Below are positions 18,087-27,837 of a stretch of 64,000 nt of DNA, one piece after another. Location of the stretch: the NCBI RefSeq assembly GCF_010747475.1, contig NZ_VSLZ01000004.1, positions 341,067-405,066 of the forward strand. The letters are read 5' to 3'. Each line of letters starts with the position of its first letter. Position 1 is the first letter of the stretch. The stretch comes from Halorussus sp. MSC15.2 (GTDB taxonomy: Archaea; Halobacteriota; Halobacteria; Halobacteriales; Haladaptataceae). Made by a program: the position numbers and the translations under genes. The notes under the pieces are model-generated. The model did not search any database. It saw only the letters and a list, made by a program, of their open reading frames with translations, and had not been told where the DNA came from.

Positions 18087-19292
18087 GTGAGCGACGACGA
18101 AGACGCGCCGACCCCCTCTCGCGGCCAGACCGTCGGTCTCGTCGCCGGACTCTTCGCGCTCTCGACGGCGGCGGGCGCGTACGAAATCGCACCGGCGAGT
18201 ATCCTGCCGCTGGTCCGCGAGTCGCTGGGCGTCGGTCCGACGTTAGCCGGATGGCTTGTCAGCGTGATGTACCTCACTGCGGTGGTCGCCAGCGTCCCGG
18301 TCGGGGTCGCGCTCGACCGGGTGTCGGTCCGGAAGGCCGTCGCCGCGGCCGCCGTCGCACTGCTGGTCGCCGGTAGCTGGGGCTGGGTCGCCGCGACGGC
18401 GGGGGCCTACTGGTGGCTGTTCGCCTCGCGAATCCTCGGCGGGTTCGCCTACGTCGTGTTCTGGAACGCCGGGGCGAACGTGGTCGGGCAGGCCGTCGGT
18501 CCCGACGTTCGCGCGACGGCCGTCGGCGTGTTCACCGCGAGCGCGCCGGTCGGGTTCGCGCTGGGGCAGTTCGGTAGTCCGCTGCTGGCCGACCTGTTCG
18601 GGTGGCCCGCCACGCTCCCCATCTTCACGGCCATCGCAGTGGTCGGCGTCGCGGTGTTCCTGCTGGCGACGCGCGGCCGGAGCCTCGCGGTCGAGACCGG
18701 CGCGCCGAGTCGCGCCGAGGTGCGCGACCTACTCGCCAATCGGGCGGCGTGGACGCTCTACGCCCTCTCGTTTCTGGCGTTCTCGCTGTACCTGTTCCTC
18801 AACAGTTGGCTCCCGAGCTATCTGACCGACCGCCTCGGCGTCTCGCTCGCGCTGAGCGGACTGCTGACCGCGTTGTTCCCCGCGGTCGGCGTCGTCTCGC
18901 GGACCGGGGGCGGCGTCATCTCGGACCGGCTGTTCGGCGGGGAGCGCCGCCCGGTCGTCCTGCTGGCGTTCGTCGCGGCCGCGCCGGCGGTCACGGGGTT
19001 CGTGGTGGTCTCGCGGGTCGGTCCCGCTATCGCGCTCCTACTCGTCGCGGGGTTCGCTGTCCAACTCACCATCGGCCTGCTCTACACCTACGTCGCGGAA
19101 GTCGTCGCGCCGACGGTCCGGTCCACGGCCATCTCGATGCTGACCAGCGTCGGCCTGTTCGGCGCGTTCGCCGCCCCGATAGCCGGGGGCGCGATAATCG
19201 ACCGCGTGGGGTATCGCCCGGCGTTCCTGCTCGCGGGTGTCGTCGCGGTCGTCGGCGTGGCGCTGGCGTGGTACGCGCCGGACGTGCGGTGA
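18087..19292 (+). CDS. Major facilitator superfamily transporter
   Basis: A 401-residue integral membrane protein with about twelve hydrophobic helices in two bundles. The MFS signature loop after helix 2 is present (VALDRVSVRKA) and so is its counterpart in the second half (GGVISDRLFGGERRP). The GTG at 18087 is supported by its TATA box. It resembles the cyanate/CynX and aromatic-acid transporter branches, but the substrate cannot be told. The frameshifted EF-1alpha gene starts 67 bases downstream on the same strand. Confidence 0.88.
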   Translation: MSDDEDAPTPSRGQTVGLVAGLFALSTAAGAYEIAPASILPLVRESLGVGPTLAGWLVSVMYLTAVVASVPVGVALDRVSVRKAVAAAAVALLVAGSWGWVAATAGAYWWLFASRILGGFAYVVFWNAGANVVGQAVGPDVRATAVGVFTASAPVGFALGQFGSPLLADLFGWPATLPIFTAIAVVGVAVFLLATRGRSLAVETGAPSRAEVRDLLANRAAWTLYALSFLAFSLYLFLNSWLPSYLTDRLGVSLALSGLLTALFPAVGVVSRTGGGVISDRLFGGERRPVVLLAFVAAAPAVTGFVVVSRVGPAIALLLVAGFAVQLTIGLLYTYVAEVVAPTVRSTAISMLTSVGLFGAFAAPIAGGAIIDRVGYRPAFLLAGVVAVVGVALAWYAPDVR

Positions 19293-19358
19293 CCTCAATC
19301 GCCGGAAGCCCTTTTGGTTCTGCGGGACGACTACCACAGTTGTACGGTGGGGAATACC

Positions 19359-20623
19359 ATGGCAGACAAACCACATCAGAATCTGGCCATCATCGGCCAC
19401 GTAGACCACGGAAAATCGACGCTCGTGGGACGACTCCTCTTCGAGACGGGGAGCGTGCCCGAACACGTCATCGAACAGCACAAGGAGGAGGCCGAGGAGA
19501 AGGGCAAGGGCGGGTTCGAGTTCGCCTACGTGATGGACAACCTCGCCGAGGAGCGCGAGCGCGGCGTCACCATCGACATCGCCCATCAGGAGTTCGAGAC
19601 CGACGAGTACTACTTCACCATCGTGGACACGCCGGGCCACCGCGACTTCGTGAAGAACATGATTACCGGGGCGAGTCAGGCCGACAACGCCGTCCTCGTC
19701 GTCGCCGCCGACGACGGCGTCGCGCCCCAGACGCAGGAACACGTCTTCCTCGCGCGGACACTGGGCATCAACGAACTCATCGTCGGCGTCAACAAGATGG
19801 ACCGGGTGGACTACGAGGAGAACCGCTACAAGGAGGTCGTCGCCGAGGTGCAGGACCTCCTGAATCAAGTCCGGTTCAACACCGAGGACGCCAGCTTCAT
19901 TCCCATCTCCGCGCTGGAGGGCGACAACGTCGTCGAGCGCAGCGGGAACATGGAGTGGTACGACGGCGAACTCGTGCTGGAGGCGCTCAACGACCTCCAA
20001 GAGCCTGAGCCGCCGACCGACGCACCCCTCCGACTCCCGATTCAGGACGTCTACACGATTTCGGGCATCGGGACGGTCCCGGTCGGACGCGTCGAGACGG
20101 GCATGCTCAACACCGGGGACAACGTGTCGTTCCAGCCTCCGACGTGGGCGGCGAGGTCAAGACCATCGAGATGCACCACGAGGAGGTGCCCGAGGCGGGA
20201 CCCGGCGACAACGTCGGGTTCAACGTCCGCGGCATCGGGAAGGACGACATCCACCGCGGCGACGTCTGCGGCCCGGCCGACGACCCGCCGAGCGTGGCCG
20301 AGACGTTCACCGCGCAAATCGTCGTGATGCAGCACCCGAGCGTCATTACCGACGGCTACACGCCGGTCTTCCACGCTCACACCGCGCAGGTCGCCTGCAC
20401 GCTGGAGTCCATCGACCAGAAGATAGACGCCTCCAGCGGCGAGGTCGAGGAGGAGGACCCCGACTTCATCCAGTCCGGTGACGCCGCGGTCATCACGGTC
20501 CGGCCCCAGAAGCCGCTGAGCATCGAACCCTCGTCGGAGATTCCGGAACTCGGGAGCTTCGCCATCCGGGACATGGGACAGACCATCGCGGCCGGACGCG
20601 TGCTGGAAGTCACCGAGCGCTGA
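19359..20623 (+). pseudogene. tuf: Translation elongation factor 1-alpha (aEF1A), extra-operonic copy with one frameshift
   Basis: The full product would be 421 residues, the normal haloarchaeal EF-1alpha length. It has GTPase motif G1 at 13-21 (GHVDHGKST), G2 (RGVTIDIAH), G3 (DTPGH), G4 (NKMD) and G5 (ISAL). Domain 2 has [17 protein letters not shown]; domain 3 follows in another frame from about 20138. A base is missing after CAG at 20133-20135 (CC where CCC is expected); restoring it joins the frames. EF-1alpha normally sits beside rpsL/rpsG/fusA; here it is alone after an MFS gene, and DTPGH replaces the usual DCPGH. So this is a diverged second copy, either inactive or misread by one base. 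Confidence 0.85.
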
Positions 20624-20656
20624 GTCGCCGAGCGACACCTCGGCGAACACCGGATG

Positions 20657-20665
20657 ACTTTACTA
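20657..20665 (+). promoter_or_regulatory. TATA-like box of the small acidic protein gene
   Basis: ACTTTACTA is centred about 27 bases before the ATG at 20688, consistent with independent leaderless expression. Confidence 0.45.
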
Positions 20666-20687
20666 CTCGGAGACCCTCGTGTTCGGT

Positions 20688-20876
20688 ATGGGTTTTGGTA
20701 GCTACGACGAGTCCGAACAAAAGGACCAAGAAAACGACTTCGACGAGGACGACGGCGTGTCCGTCCACGAGAACACCCACGAAGGGGAAGTCTCGTTCGA
20801 CTCGGACGCCTCGCAGGACGAACTTCTCGACCAACTGAACGAGATAAAGAACAGCGGCGAGGACGACGAGGAGTAG
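20688..20876 (+). CDS. Small acidic protein, DUF5786-like
   Basis: A 62-residue, strongly acidic protein. It begins MGFGSYDESEQ and ends in a short predicted helix (DELLDQLNEIK) before an acidic tail. This matches my memory of the haloarchaeal DUF5786 family, whose function is unknown. The ATG at 20688 is supported by a TATA box; a start three codons upstream is less likely. Confidence 0.7.
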   Translation: MGFGSYDESEQKDQENDFDEDDGVSVHENTHEGEVSFDSDASQDELLDQLNEIKNSGEDDEE

Positions 20877-20879
20877 CCC

Positions 20880-20917
20880 ACCCCGAGAGGGGTAGCGGGG
20901 GTGAAGACGGCGTTTTT
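20880..20917 (+). terminator. Hairpin plus T-tract after the small acidic protein gene
   Basis: ACCCC-GAGA-GGGGT forms a 5-bp stem with a GNRA-type tetraloop at 20880-20893, just after the stop. A run of five Ts follows at 20913-20917. It probably terminates the acidic-protein transcript. The rest of the gap to 21138 shows nothing further except the promoter of the LUD gene. Confidence 0.5.
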
Positions 20918-21138
20918 CTGCATTTTCATCGTTCATCGTAGTTCCGAACACGCGTTCGGCTCTCAGTTCGGACCTCCGTCGTCGCTCGTCAGTCTCGGTC
21001 CTCAGCGTCGCTTCCGAAATCGGAGACCCAGAGGCTCGACCGACTCGACCCCTCGCGGAACCGAGGTCGGACGTGACTGCTCGCCCGGAGACCGCCGCTA
21101 AGCGAAAATCAATTACAGTTGCTACGCTATCCCGAACC

Positions 21139-21648
21139 ATGGAGACCGACATCCTCGGTCAGTTCGAAGCGTCCCTCCGCCGGATGAACGTCGGGCGAAC
21201 GAGAGTCGAGACCGGGTCGTTCGAGGCGGCGCTGACCTCGGTCGTCGAGACGCCCGCGGTCGGGTCGCCCCTTCCGTTCGATGGCGTCTCGTTGGCGGAC
21301 ACCGAGGTCGAACTCGACCCGACCCCGTCACAGTTGCGAGCGGCGAAGACCGGCGTGACCGCCGTCGAACTCGGCATCGCCGACTACGGGTCGGTGGTCG
21401 TCCGGTCGTCGCCCGACGGCGACGAACCGGTGAGTCTCTTCCCCGAGACCCACGTCGCCGTCCTGCGCGAGAGCGACGTGGTCCCGGACATGCCCGCCGC
21501 TTTCGAGCGACTGGAGACCGCCTTCGCGGCTGGCACCGACGACGTCGTCGTCGCCACGGGACCGAGCGCGACCGCCGACATGGGCGAACTGGTGTACGGA
21601 GCGCACGGTCCCAAGGCGGTCCACGTCCTGCTGCTGGAGGACCGATGA
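21139..21648 (+). CDS. LUD-domain protein (LutC-like)
   Basis: A 169-residue LUD-domain protein. It shares the end pattern of the family (VVVATGPSATADMGELVYGAHGPKAVHVLLLE), which forms the ligand site of lactate-utilisation LutC proteins. A TATA-like AATTACAG lies about 25 bases before the ATG. Its stop overlaps the start of the next gene by four bases, so it is coupled to the iron-sulfur partner. Together they should form a L-lactate or glycolate-type 2-hydroxyacid oxidation complex. Confidence 0.85.
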   Translation: METDILGQFEASLRRMNVGRTRVETGSFEAALTSVVETPAVGSPLPFDGVSLADTEVELDPTPSQLRAAKTGVTAVELGIADYGSVVVRSSPDGDEPVSLFPETHVAVLRESDVVPDMPAAFERLETAFAAGTDDVVVATGPSATADMGELVYGAHGPKAVHVLLLEDR

Positions 21649-23885
21649 GTTCCGACCGCGCGACCCGGAAGGCGAAGGCGGCGGAGATTCGGCGACTCCT
21701 CGACGAGGAGGGCGACAGCGTCGCGGCGAACACCCGCGGCTTCAACGAGGGGCGCTACGAGTCGGTCGGGAAGTTGGACGACTACGAGCAGTTGAAAGAG
21801 GAGGCGCGGGCAATCAAGGAGGACGCAATCGAGCGCCTGCCGGACCTGATAGAACGGGTCCGCGAGAGCGTCGAGACCAACGGCGGCACCGTCTACCTCG
21901 CCGACGACGCCGCGGACGCCAACCGCTACGTCGAAGAGGTCTGCGAGCGCCGGGACGCCGAGACGCTGGTCAAGAGCAAGTCGATGACCACCGAGGAGAT
22001 AGAGGTCAATCAGCGACTGGAAGACGCTGGCGTCGAGGTCTGGGAGACGGACCTCGGGGAGTTCGTGTTGCAAGTGGCAGACGAAGCGCCCTCCCACATC
22101 GTCGCGCCGGCCATCCACAAGTCACGGGAGTCCATCGCGGACCTGTTCAATGCCCACTTCGAACCGGAGGAACCGCTCGAAACCGCCGAGCAACTCACCG
22201 AGTTCGCCCGCGAGTACCTCGGCGAGCGCATCGAGGACGCCGACGTGGGGATGACGGGGGCGAACTTCGTGGTCGCGGAGTCGGGCACCATCGCGCTGGT
22301 GACCAGCGAGGGCAACGCCCGGAAATCGGTCGTCGCGCCGGACACCCACGTCGCCGTCGCGGGCGTCGAGAAACTGATTCCGAACCTCTCGGACCTCCAA
22401 CCGTTCGTGGAACTCATCGGTCGGTCGGGGACCGGACAGGACATCACCTCCTACGTCTCGCTGTTCAGTCCGCCGGTCGGGTCGCCGACCGTCGACTTCG
22501 ACGACCCGGAGACGCCGCTATCGGAGTCGGGGGACCCGGACGACCGGGAGTTCCACCTCGTCCTCGTGGACAACGGACGGACCGCGATGCGCGAGGACGA
22601 CCAGTTGCGCGAGACGCTCTACTGCATCCGGTGTTCGGCCTGCGCCAACTCCTGCGCGAACTTCCAGTCGGTCGGCGGTCACGCCTTCGGCGGCGAGACC
22701 TACTCCGGCGGCATCGCCACGGGATGGGAGGCCGGTGTCGAGGGGTTGGATACCGCCGCGGAGTTCAACGACCTCTGCACGGGGTGTTCGCGCTGCGTGA
22801 ATCAGTGCCCGGTCGGCATCGACATCCCGTGGATAAACACGGTGGTCCGCGACCGCATCAACCGTGGCGAGGACGGCGAGTTCGACTGGTTGGTGGAGGG
22901 GCTGACGCCCGACGAGGAGTCGGGCGGCCTGAGCCTCCAGAAGCGGTTCTTCGGCAACTTCTCGACCGTGGCCCGCGCCGGGTCGGCGCTGGCTCCCGCG
23001 TCGAACTGGCTCGCCGAGACGGCTCCCGCGCGGTGGGCGATGGAGCGCGGCCTCGGCATCGACCGGCGACGAGACCTCCCCGAGTTCGAGCGCGAGACCT
23101 TCGCCGACTGGTTCGCCGACCGCGGCGGGTCCCGGATTTCGCCGACAGACGCCGACCGCGTCGCCGCGGTCTACCCGGACCTCTACACGAACCACGTGCA
23201 GGTCGAGCGCGGGAAGGCCGCCGTCAGGGTGCTGGAGGCGCTGGGCGTCTCGGTCAGGGTGCCCGACGTCGGGTCGAGCGGTCGCGCGCCGCTCTCGCAG
23301 GGGATGATAGCCACCGCGAAACGCCGGGCCGAGTCGGTCGCGCCCGCGCTCCTCGACCACGTCGAGGCCGGACGCGACGTGGTCGTGATAGAACCGAGTG
23401 ACCTCGCCATGTTCGAGCGCGAGTACGGGAAGTTCCTCGAGGCCGAGCGCCACGAGGCGCTGGCCGACGACAGCTACGAGGTACTGGAGTACGTCTACGG
23501 CCTGCTCGAAGAGGGCGAGGCGGACGCGGACGAGACGGTGAACGCGCTCACCCGCGGGGACGGGACGGAAGTCGCGTACCACAGCCACTGCCAGCAGCGC
23601 ACGCTGGACCTCGAACCGTACACGACCGCCGTGCTGGAGGCGGCGGGCTACGACGTGCTGACCTCCGACGTGGAGTGCTGCGGGATGGCCGGGAGCTTTG
23701 GCTACAAGTCCGAGTACTACGAACTGAGCGTGGACGTGGGCGAGCAGTTGCGCGACCAGTTCAGCGCTCCAGAAGCCGAGGACCGCCTCGTCGTCGCGAG
23801 CGGCACCTCCTGTCTGGAGCAGTTGGACTCGCTGTTGGGTCGGCCGACCCGTCATCCGGTCGAACTGCTCGACCCGGCGCGGTGA
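21645..23885 (+). CDS. Fused LutB/LutA-type iron-sulfur protein (LUD + 2x[4Fe-4S] + CCG domain)
   Basis: A 746-residue protein combining three parts. Residues 1-300 are a LUD domain (DVGMTGANFVVAESGTI). Residues 320-410 are a ferredoxin-like module, with the Cys set CIRCSACANSC and then CTGCSRCVNQCPVGIDIP. Residues 500-740 are a Cys-rich domain with HSHCQQ and VECCGMAGSFGY, the CCG signature of LutA/GlpC heterodisulfide-type proteins. In Bacillus LutA and LutB are separate genes; here both roles are on one chain. It should carry electrons from 2-hydroxyacid oxidation to the quinone pool. It is coupled to the LutC-like gene by an ATGA overlap. Confidence 0.88.
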   Translation: MSSDRATRKAKAAEIRRLLDEEGDSVAANTRGFNEGRYESVGKLDDYEQLKEEARAIKEDAIERLPDLIERVRESVETNGGTVYLADDAADANRYVEEVCERRDAETLVKSKSMTTEEIEVNQRLEDAGVEVWETDLGEFVLQVADEAPSHIVAPAIHKSRESIADLFNAHFEPEEPLETAEQLTEFAREYLGERIEDADVGMTGANFVVAESGTIALVTSEGNARKSVVAPDTHVAVAGVEKLIPNLSDLQPFVELIGRSGTGQDITSYVSLFSPPVGSPTVDFDDPETPLSESGDPDDREFHLVLVDNGRTAMREDDQLRETLYCIRCSACANSCANFQSVGGHAFGGETYSGGIATGWEAGVEGLDTAAEFNDLCTGCSRCVNQCPVGIDIPWINTVVRDRINRGEDGEFDWLVEGLTPDEESGGLSLQKRFFGNFSTVARAGSALAPASNWLAETAPARWAMERGLGIDRRRDLPEFERETFADWFADRGGSRISPTDADRVAAVYPDLYTNHVQVERGKAAVRVLEALGVSVRVPDVGSSGRAPLSQGMIATAKRRAESVAPALLDHVEAGRDVVVIEPSDLAMFEREYGKFLEAERHEALADDSYEVLEYVYGLLEEGEADADETVNALTRGDGTEVAYHSHCQQRTLDLEPYTTAVLEAAGYDVLTSDVECCGMAGSFGYKSEYYELSVDVGEQLRDQFSAPEAEDRLVVASGTSCLEQLDSLLGRPTRHPVELLDPAR

Positions 23886-23983
23886 CGCTGACGTCGTCTG
23901 GTCTCTCACCCACTGATGCGAGCGCTCACGCACCGCCGCTCGAAATCGGGGCGGATTTACCTTCGAACCCACTACTCGGCGGC

Positions 23984-24673
23984 GTGAAGAACGTCACGGA
24001 CAGAACCAGCAACCCCTTCGGGATGACGCCGCCCTGCGACCACGGGTGCGATGGGTCGGGCGACGGCTCCGGCCCCCGCGCCGTCTTCGGCTACGGGGAC
24101 GCCAACGCGGACTTCCACGTGGTCGGCGACCATCCGGGCGTCCACGGCGGACGCGAGACCGGGATTCCGTTCACCGGCAGTCTTGCGGGCGAGCGCCTCC
24201 AACCCGTCCTGAACGAGGTTGGTCTGCTCGGAGACGCCTACAGCGACGAACCCGCGGCGGCGGACTGCTTCTTCAGCTATCGTCACATGTGCTGTCTCCC
24301 CGAGGGTCGCGCGCCGACCGACCGCGACTACGACGAACTGGAACCGTTCTTCGACGCGGAGTTGCGGGCCATCGCGGCCCACGTCCTCCTGCCCGTGGGC
24401 GAGCGCGCGACCCGGTACGTCCTCGGGACCTACGCCGCCCGCGAGGCGCTGTTGGACGGCGGTGAGCGAGAAGACCGGATGGCCGACCTCCACGCCGACC
24501 ACGTTCCGGGCCGGGGCTTTCTGGTCGTCCCGGTTCGGGAACCGAGCGAGTGGGACGACGGCGACGGCGAACGACTGGCCGCCTCGCTGGCCGACCTGCT
24601 GTCGTCGGACTACCGCCAGACCGCGGACCTCGGCCGGTTCCTCGCGGAACACGACACCTACGAAGTCCGGTGA
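23984..24673 (+). CDS. Uracil-DNA glycosylase-family-like protein
   Basis: A 229-residue protein with a UDG-superfamily pattern. Motif A-like VVGDHPGVHGGRETGIPFTGSLAGERL is near residue 45, in place of the usual GEAPG-x-EDxxGxPFVG. It is followed by NEVGL and a C-terminal half with no obvious motif-2 HPS. Cys residues at the N-terminus (PPCDHGCDG) and mid-protein (MCCLPEG) could hold an iron-sulfur cluster as in family 4/5 enzymes. The GTG at 23984 is used. The altered active-site motif means uracil excision is not certain. Confidence 0.6.
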   Translation: MKNVTDRTSNPFGMTPPCDHGCDGSGDGSGPRAVFGYGDANADFHVVGDHPGVHGGRETGIPFTGSLAGERLQPVLNEVGLLGDAYSDEPAAADCFFSYRHMCCLPEGRAPTDRDYDELEPFFDAELRAIAAHVLLPVGERATRYVLGTYAAREALLDGGEREDRMADLHADHVPGRGFLVVPVREPSEWDDGDGERLAASLADLLSSDYRQTADLGRFLAEHDTYEVR

Positions 24674-24704
24674 TGGAGCGACGGATTCGGGTCCGTCGGG
24701 AGGT

Positions 24705-24875
24705 CTACGAGTACGTCCGTCCGCCGGGGACGATAACGTCGAAGAACCCCCTGAAGACGCCGACGACGAGGTCGAGTACCAGCGGGACGAGCGGCACGAC
24801 GATAAACAGCGCGAAGACAGCGCCGACGGCTACCGCCGCGATTTCGAGCGGAGATGTCGGCTTCGGAACGGCCAT
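24705..24875 (-). CDS. Small membrane protein (56 aa)
   Basis: A 56-residue protein with one long or two short membrane helices (about 14-40) and a short C-terminal tail. The ATG at 24875 is the clearest start, though a longer N-terminus to about 24910 is possible. It is divergent from the ferritin-like gene. Nothing else can be said of its function. Confidence 0.4.
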   Translation of the reverse strand: MAVPKPTSPLEIAAVAVGAVFALFIVVPLVPLVLDLVVGVFRGFFDVIVPGGRTYS

Positions 24876-25039
24876 GAACGTCTCCACGACGGCATCCGTG
24901 ATAACGGTGGTGTCGGAAACGGCAAGATAGTGGAAAGCGACGAGTGATGGTCGAGAGGTATCGGCAGGCCCGAACGCAGACGGACCCCCTCGAATCCGCA
25001 ACAATAGCTAAGGACGTGTACGGGGTATCGGTTCTGGAG

Positions 25040-25543
25040 ATGGCTCTCGATACGCCCGAGGACTTGTTCGAGTACGAACTCCGTGGGATATACTACGCCG
25101 AGCGGGAGTTGGCCGACCTGCTGGACGAACTCCAGACCAGCGCGACGGAGGCCGACCTCGTGGACGGGTTCGCCGAACACCGCGACGAGACCGAGGTCCA
25201 CGTCGAGCGCCTCGAACGCGTCTTCGACCTGCTGGGTCTCGAACCGCACGAGCGAAACGTGCCGACGGTCGACGCGCTCCGGGAGGAGAAGCGCGAGGCC
25301 GACACCGACTCCCACGACGTGGCGGTGCAGAACACGCTCTACAACCACGTCGGTCGGAAGGCCGAGCGACTCGAACTCACCGCCTACGAGGGACTGCTCG
25401 CGCTGGCGGACGTGCTCGACGCCGACCCCGAGGCGGTGGACCTACTCGAACAGAACAGAAACGAGGACCGCGACGCGCTCGATACGCTCGAATCGGTCTC
25501 GGAAGGCGGCGAGTTCCAGTCGTTCATCGACCGACTGCTCTGA
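25040..25543 (+). CDS. Ferritin-like DUF892 (YciE-type) protein
   Basis: A 167-residue four-helix-bundle protein. The N-terminus MALDTPEDLFEYELRGIYYAE matches the start of DUF892/YciF-YciE ferritin-like proteins, and the Glu-x6-Tyr/His pattern fits a di-iron site (for example EVHVERLE). I chose the ATG at 25040 on family alignment; an ATG at 24947 gives 31 more residues with no family match. It probably binds iron or protects against oxidative stress. Confidence 0.7.
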   Translation: MALDTPEDLFEYELRGIYYAERELADLLDELQTSATEADLVDGFAEHRDETEVHVERLERVFDLLGLEPHERNVPTVDALREEKREADTDSHDVAVQNTLYNHVGRKAERLELTAYEGLLALADVLDADPEAVDLLEQNRNEDRDALDTLESVSEGGEFQSFIDRLL

Positions 25544-25573
25544 AAATCGACTGCCGAACGTTCTGAAGGCCGA

Positions 25574-25828
25574 CTACGAGTCGTCGCCGAACTCCGTCCC
25601 GCAGTTGCCACAAGCCATGCTCTCGGCGGGCAGTGCGCGTTGGGGCGTGACCAGACCGCAGTCGTCGCAGATGCCGTAGAGGCGTTTGTCCGGGTCGATA
25701 CCGCTGACGAACTCCATCCGCACCCACGCGTCGGGGTTCGTCTCGTCGTAGATTTCGACGCCGCCGTCGGTTCGCTTCCAGTTCACCGGGTCGGCGTCCT
25801 GCTCCCGTCGCTCCAGTCGTTCGCTCAT
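25574..25828 (-). CDS. Small zinc-ribbon protein (84 aa)
   Basis: An 84-residue protein with a C-terminal zinc ribbon (CDDC and CGNC knuckles) after a beta-rich N-terminal part that includes VEIYDETNPDAWVRME. A TATA-like box at 25852-25860 is centred about 29 bases before the start. It is a halobacterial family of unknown function, convergent with the ferritin-like gene. Confidence 0.65.
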   Translation of the reverse strand: MSERLERREQDADPVNWKRTDGGVEIYDETNPDAWVRMEFVSGIDPDKRLYGICDDCGLVTPQRALPAESMACGNCGTEFGDDS

Positions 25829-25851
25829 CGCGTGGTAGAAGGGCGGACGGT

Positions 25852-25860
25852 ATCTATCAT
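25852..25860 (-). promoter_or_regulatory. TATA-like box of the zinc-ribbon gene
   Basis: The minus strand reads CTTTTATGATAG in this area, centred about 29 bases from the ATG at 25828. Confidence 0.4.
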
Positions 25861-25973
25861 AAAAGTTCCGTACTAATTTTCACTACGAGTGTACTAAAAC
25901 TCCCCGCGGCGGGCGACGCCGGAGGGAACGACGGGAGAGAAAACGACTTACCTGACACGCGCGGAGTACGACC

Positions 25974-26996
25974 GTGAAACGGATTCAACTCGGAAACACC
26001 GTCTTCGAGGGACGGAACGACGTGTACCTGTTCGGGGACGACTCCGGACGGACGACGCTCGTGGACACCGGCGTCGCCTCGCCCGGGGTCCGCGAGCAGT
26101 TAGAGGACGAACTCACCGAGTACGGCGTCTCGTTCGGCGACGTGGACGCGATTCTGCTGACGCACTGGCACCACGACCACGCGGGTCTCGCGGGCGAGAT
26201 TCAGGACGAGAGCGGCGCGACGGTGTACGTCCACGAGGCCGACGCGCCGATGGTCGCCGAGGACGGCATGAACCACGAGACCGAAATCGAGGAGCGCGAC
26301 CTGTTCGCGCGGTGGGGCGTCCCCGACGAGAAGGCCCGGGAACTGCTCGACTTCCTCGGTCTCCACGACCAGATTCAGGGCCGGTCCCCGGCGGTCGAGA
26401 CGTTCACAGACGGCGCGACGTTCGACCTCGGGAGCGTCGAACTCGAAGCGGTCCACCTGGCCGGCCACGCCGCCGGACTGTCCGGGTTCGCACTGACCGA
26501 CGGAGACGACCGCGAACTGCTCTCCGGCGACGCGCTCCTGCCGAAGTACACCCCGAACGTCGGCGGCGCGGACCCCCGGGTTGAGGACCCCCTCGGCACT
26601 TACCTCGACTCGCTGGACCGCGTCATCGAGAACGGCTACGACCGCGCGTGGCCGGGCCACCGCGACCCCATCGACGACCCCGCGGACCGAGCGCGCGAAA
26701 TCGCCGCCCACCACCGCGAGCGAACCGAGCGCGTGCTGTCGGTGCTCCGAGAGCGCGGCGAGGCCGACGCGTGGACCGTCAGCGCCGACCTGTTCGGCGA
26801 GTTGTCGAACATCCACATCATGCACGGGCCGGGCGAGGCGTGGGCGCACCTCGACCACCTCGAACGCCACGGCGTGGCGGAGCGGACCGACGCGGGATAC
26901 AGACTCCTCGACGAGAACCCAGACCTCGACGCGATGTTCGAGTACGGCGGTGAGAACGACGAAGCGACCGAACCGAGCGCGGCGACGGAGGACTGA
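25974..26996 (+). CDS. MBL-fold metallo-hydrolase with C-terminal winged helix
   Basis: A 340-residue metallo-beta-lactamase-fold enzyme. The signature is THWHHDHAG near residue 64, followed by [16 protein letters not shown] and WPGHRDP, which supply the metal ligands. From about 240 a winged-helix-like tail ([24 protein letters not shown]) follows, as in LACTB2-type proteins. The start is a GTG at 25974. It probably hydrolyses a thioester or phosphoester. The ThuA gene starts after two bases, so the two form an operon. Confidence 0.85.
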   Translation: MKRIQLGNTVFEGRNDVYLFGDDSGRTTLVDTGVASPGVREQLEDELTEYGVSFGDVDAILLTHWHHDHAGLAGEIQDESGATVYVHEADAPMVAEDGMNHETEIEERDLFARWGVPDEKARELLDFLGLHDQIQGRSPAVETFTDGATFDLGSVELEAVHLAGHAAGLSGFALTDGDDRELLSGDALLPKYTPNVGGADPRVEDPLGTYLDSLDRVIENGYDRAWPGHRDPIDDPADRAREIAAHHRERTERVLSVLRERGEADAWTVSADLFGELSNIHIMHGPGEAWAHLDHLERHGVAERTDAGYRLLDENPDLDAMFEYGGENDEATEPSAATED

Positions 26997-26998
26997 CC

Positions 26999-27670
26999 GT
27001 GACCACCGTCACAGTCTGGAACGAGTACCGTCACGAGCGAGAGGACGACGCGGCCCGCGAGGTCTACCCCGACGGTATCCACGCGACCATCGCCGAGTCC
27101 CTCGACGAACGGGGGTTCGACGTTCGGACGGCGACGCTGGACGACCCCGAACACGGCCTCACGCCGGACGTGCTGGACGATACTGACGTGCTGACGTGGT
27201 GGGGTCACGAGGCCCACGAGGAGGTCAGCGACGAGGTGGTCAAGCGCGTCCACGAGCGAGTGCTGTCGGGGATGGGCCTGCTCGTCCTCCACTCGGGCCA
27301 CTTCTCGAAGATTTTCAAGCGATTGATGGGGACGAGTTGCGGCCTCAAGTGGCGCGAGTCGGGCGAGACGGAGCGGATATGGACGGTCGAACCCGGCCAC
27401 CCCATCGCCGAGGGTATCGGCGAGTGCATCGAGGTGCCAGAGACCGAGATGTACGGCGAGCGGTTCGACGTCCCGGCACCCGATACCTTGGTGTTCACGA
27501 GTTGGTTCGAGGGCGGCGAAGTGTTCAGAAGCGGGTGCTGTTACCGCCGCGGGTCGGGCCGAATCTTCTACTTCAGGCCGGGCCACGAGACGTACCCCAT
27601 CTACCACCACCCCGAAATTCAGACGGTCGTGGCCAACGCCGTCTCGTGGGCGACACCTGTCGAAACGTAA
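26999..27670 (+). CDS. ThuA-domain protein (trehalose-utilisation-like)
   Basis: A 223-residue ThuA-like protein of the class I glutamine-amidotransferase fold. It starts [28 protein letters not shown] and has [12 protein letters not shown] and [11 protein letters not shown], which hold the putative active-site His. The GTG at 26999 lies 3 bases after the MBL hydrolase stop. In sugar-catabolic clusters ThuA acts on disaccharide-type substrates; the role here is unclear because no sugar genes are adjacent. Confidence 0.82.
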   Translation: MTTVTVWNEYRHEREDDAAREVYPDGIHATIAESLDERGFDVRTATLDDPEHGLTPDVLDDTDVLTWWGHEAHEEVSDEVVKRVHERVLSGMGLLVLHSGHFSKIFKRLMGTSCGLKWRESGETERIWTVEPGHPIAEGIGECIEVPETEMYGERFDVPAPDTLVFTSWFEGGEVFRSGCCYRRGSGRIFYFRPGHETYPIYHHPEIQTVVANAVSWATPVET

Positions 27671-27802
27671 TCATCTTCAGTCGGGAACGTTCCGCGTTCA
27701 TCTCATCGGGAGTAAAACGGCCGTCTCCGGCGTTGTCGTTCCTCTCGGTCTCCAATCATCGGCTCTACCGCCTGATTTTGTAAAGTTAAAGGAAGGAAAC
27801 CA

Positions 27803-27809
27803 TTTATTA
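27803..27809 (+). promoter_or_regulatory. TATA-like box of the receiver-GAF-kinase gene
   Basis: TTTATTA lies about 30 bases before the ATG at 27838 and only 11 before the GTG at 27817, which favours the ATG. Confidence 0.45.
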
Positions 27810-27837
27810 GGTAGCCGTGATTCCGGCAAGACAGAGG

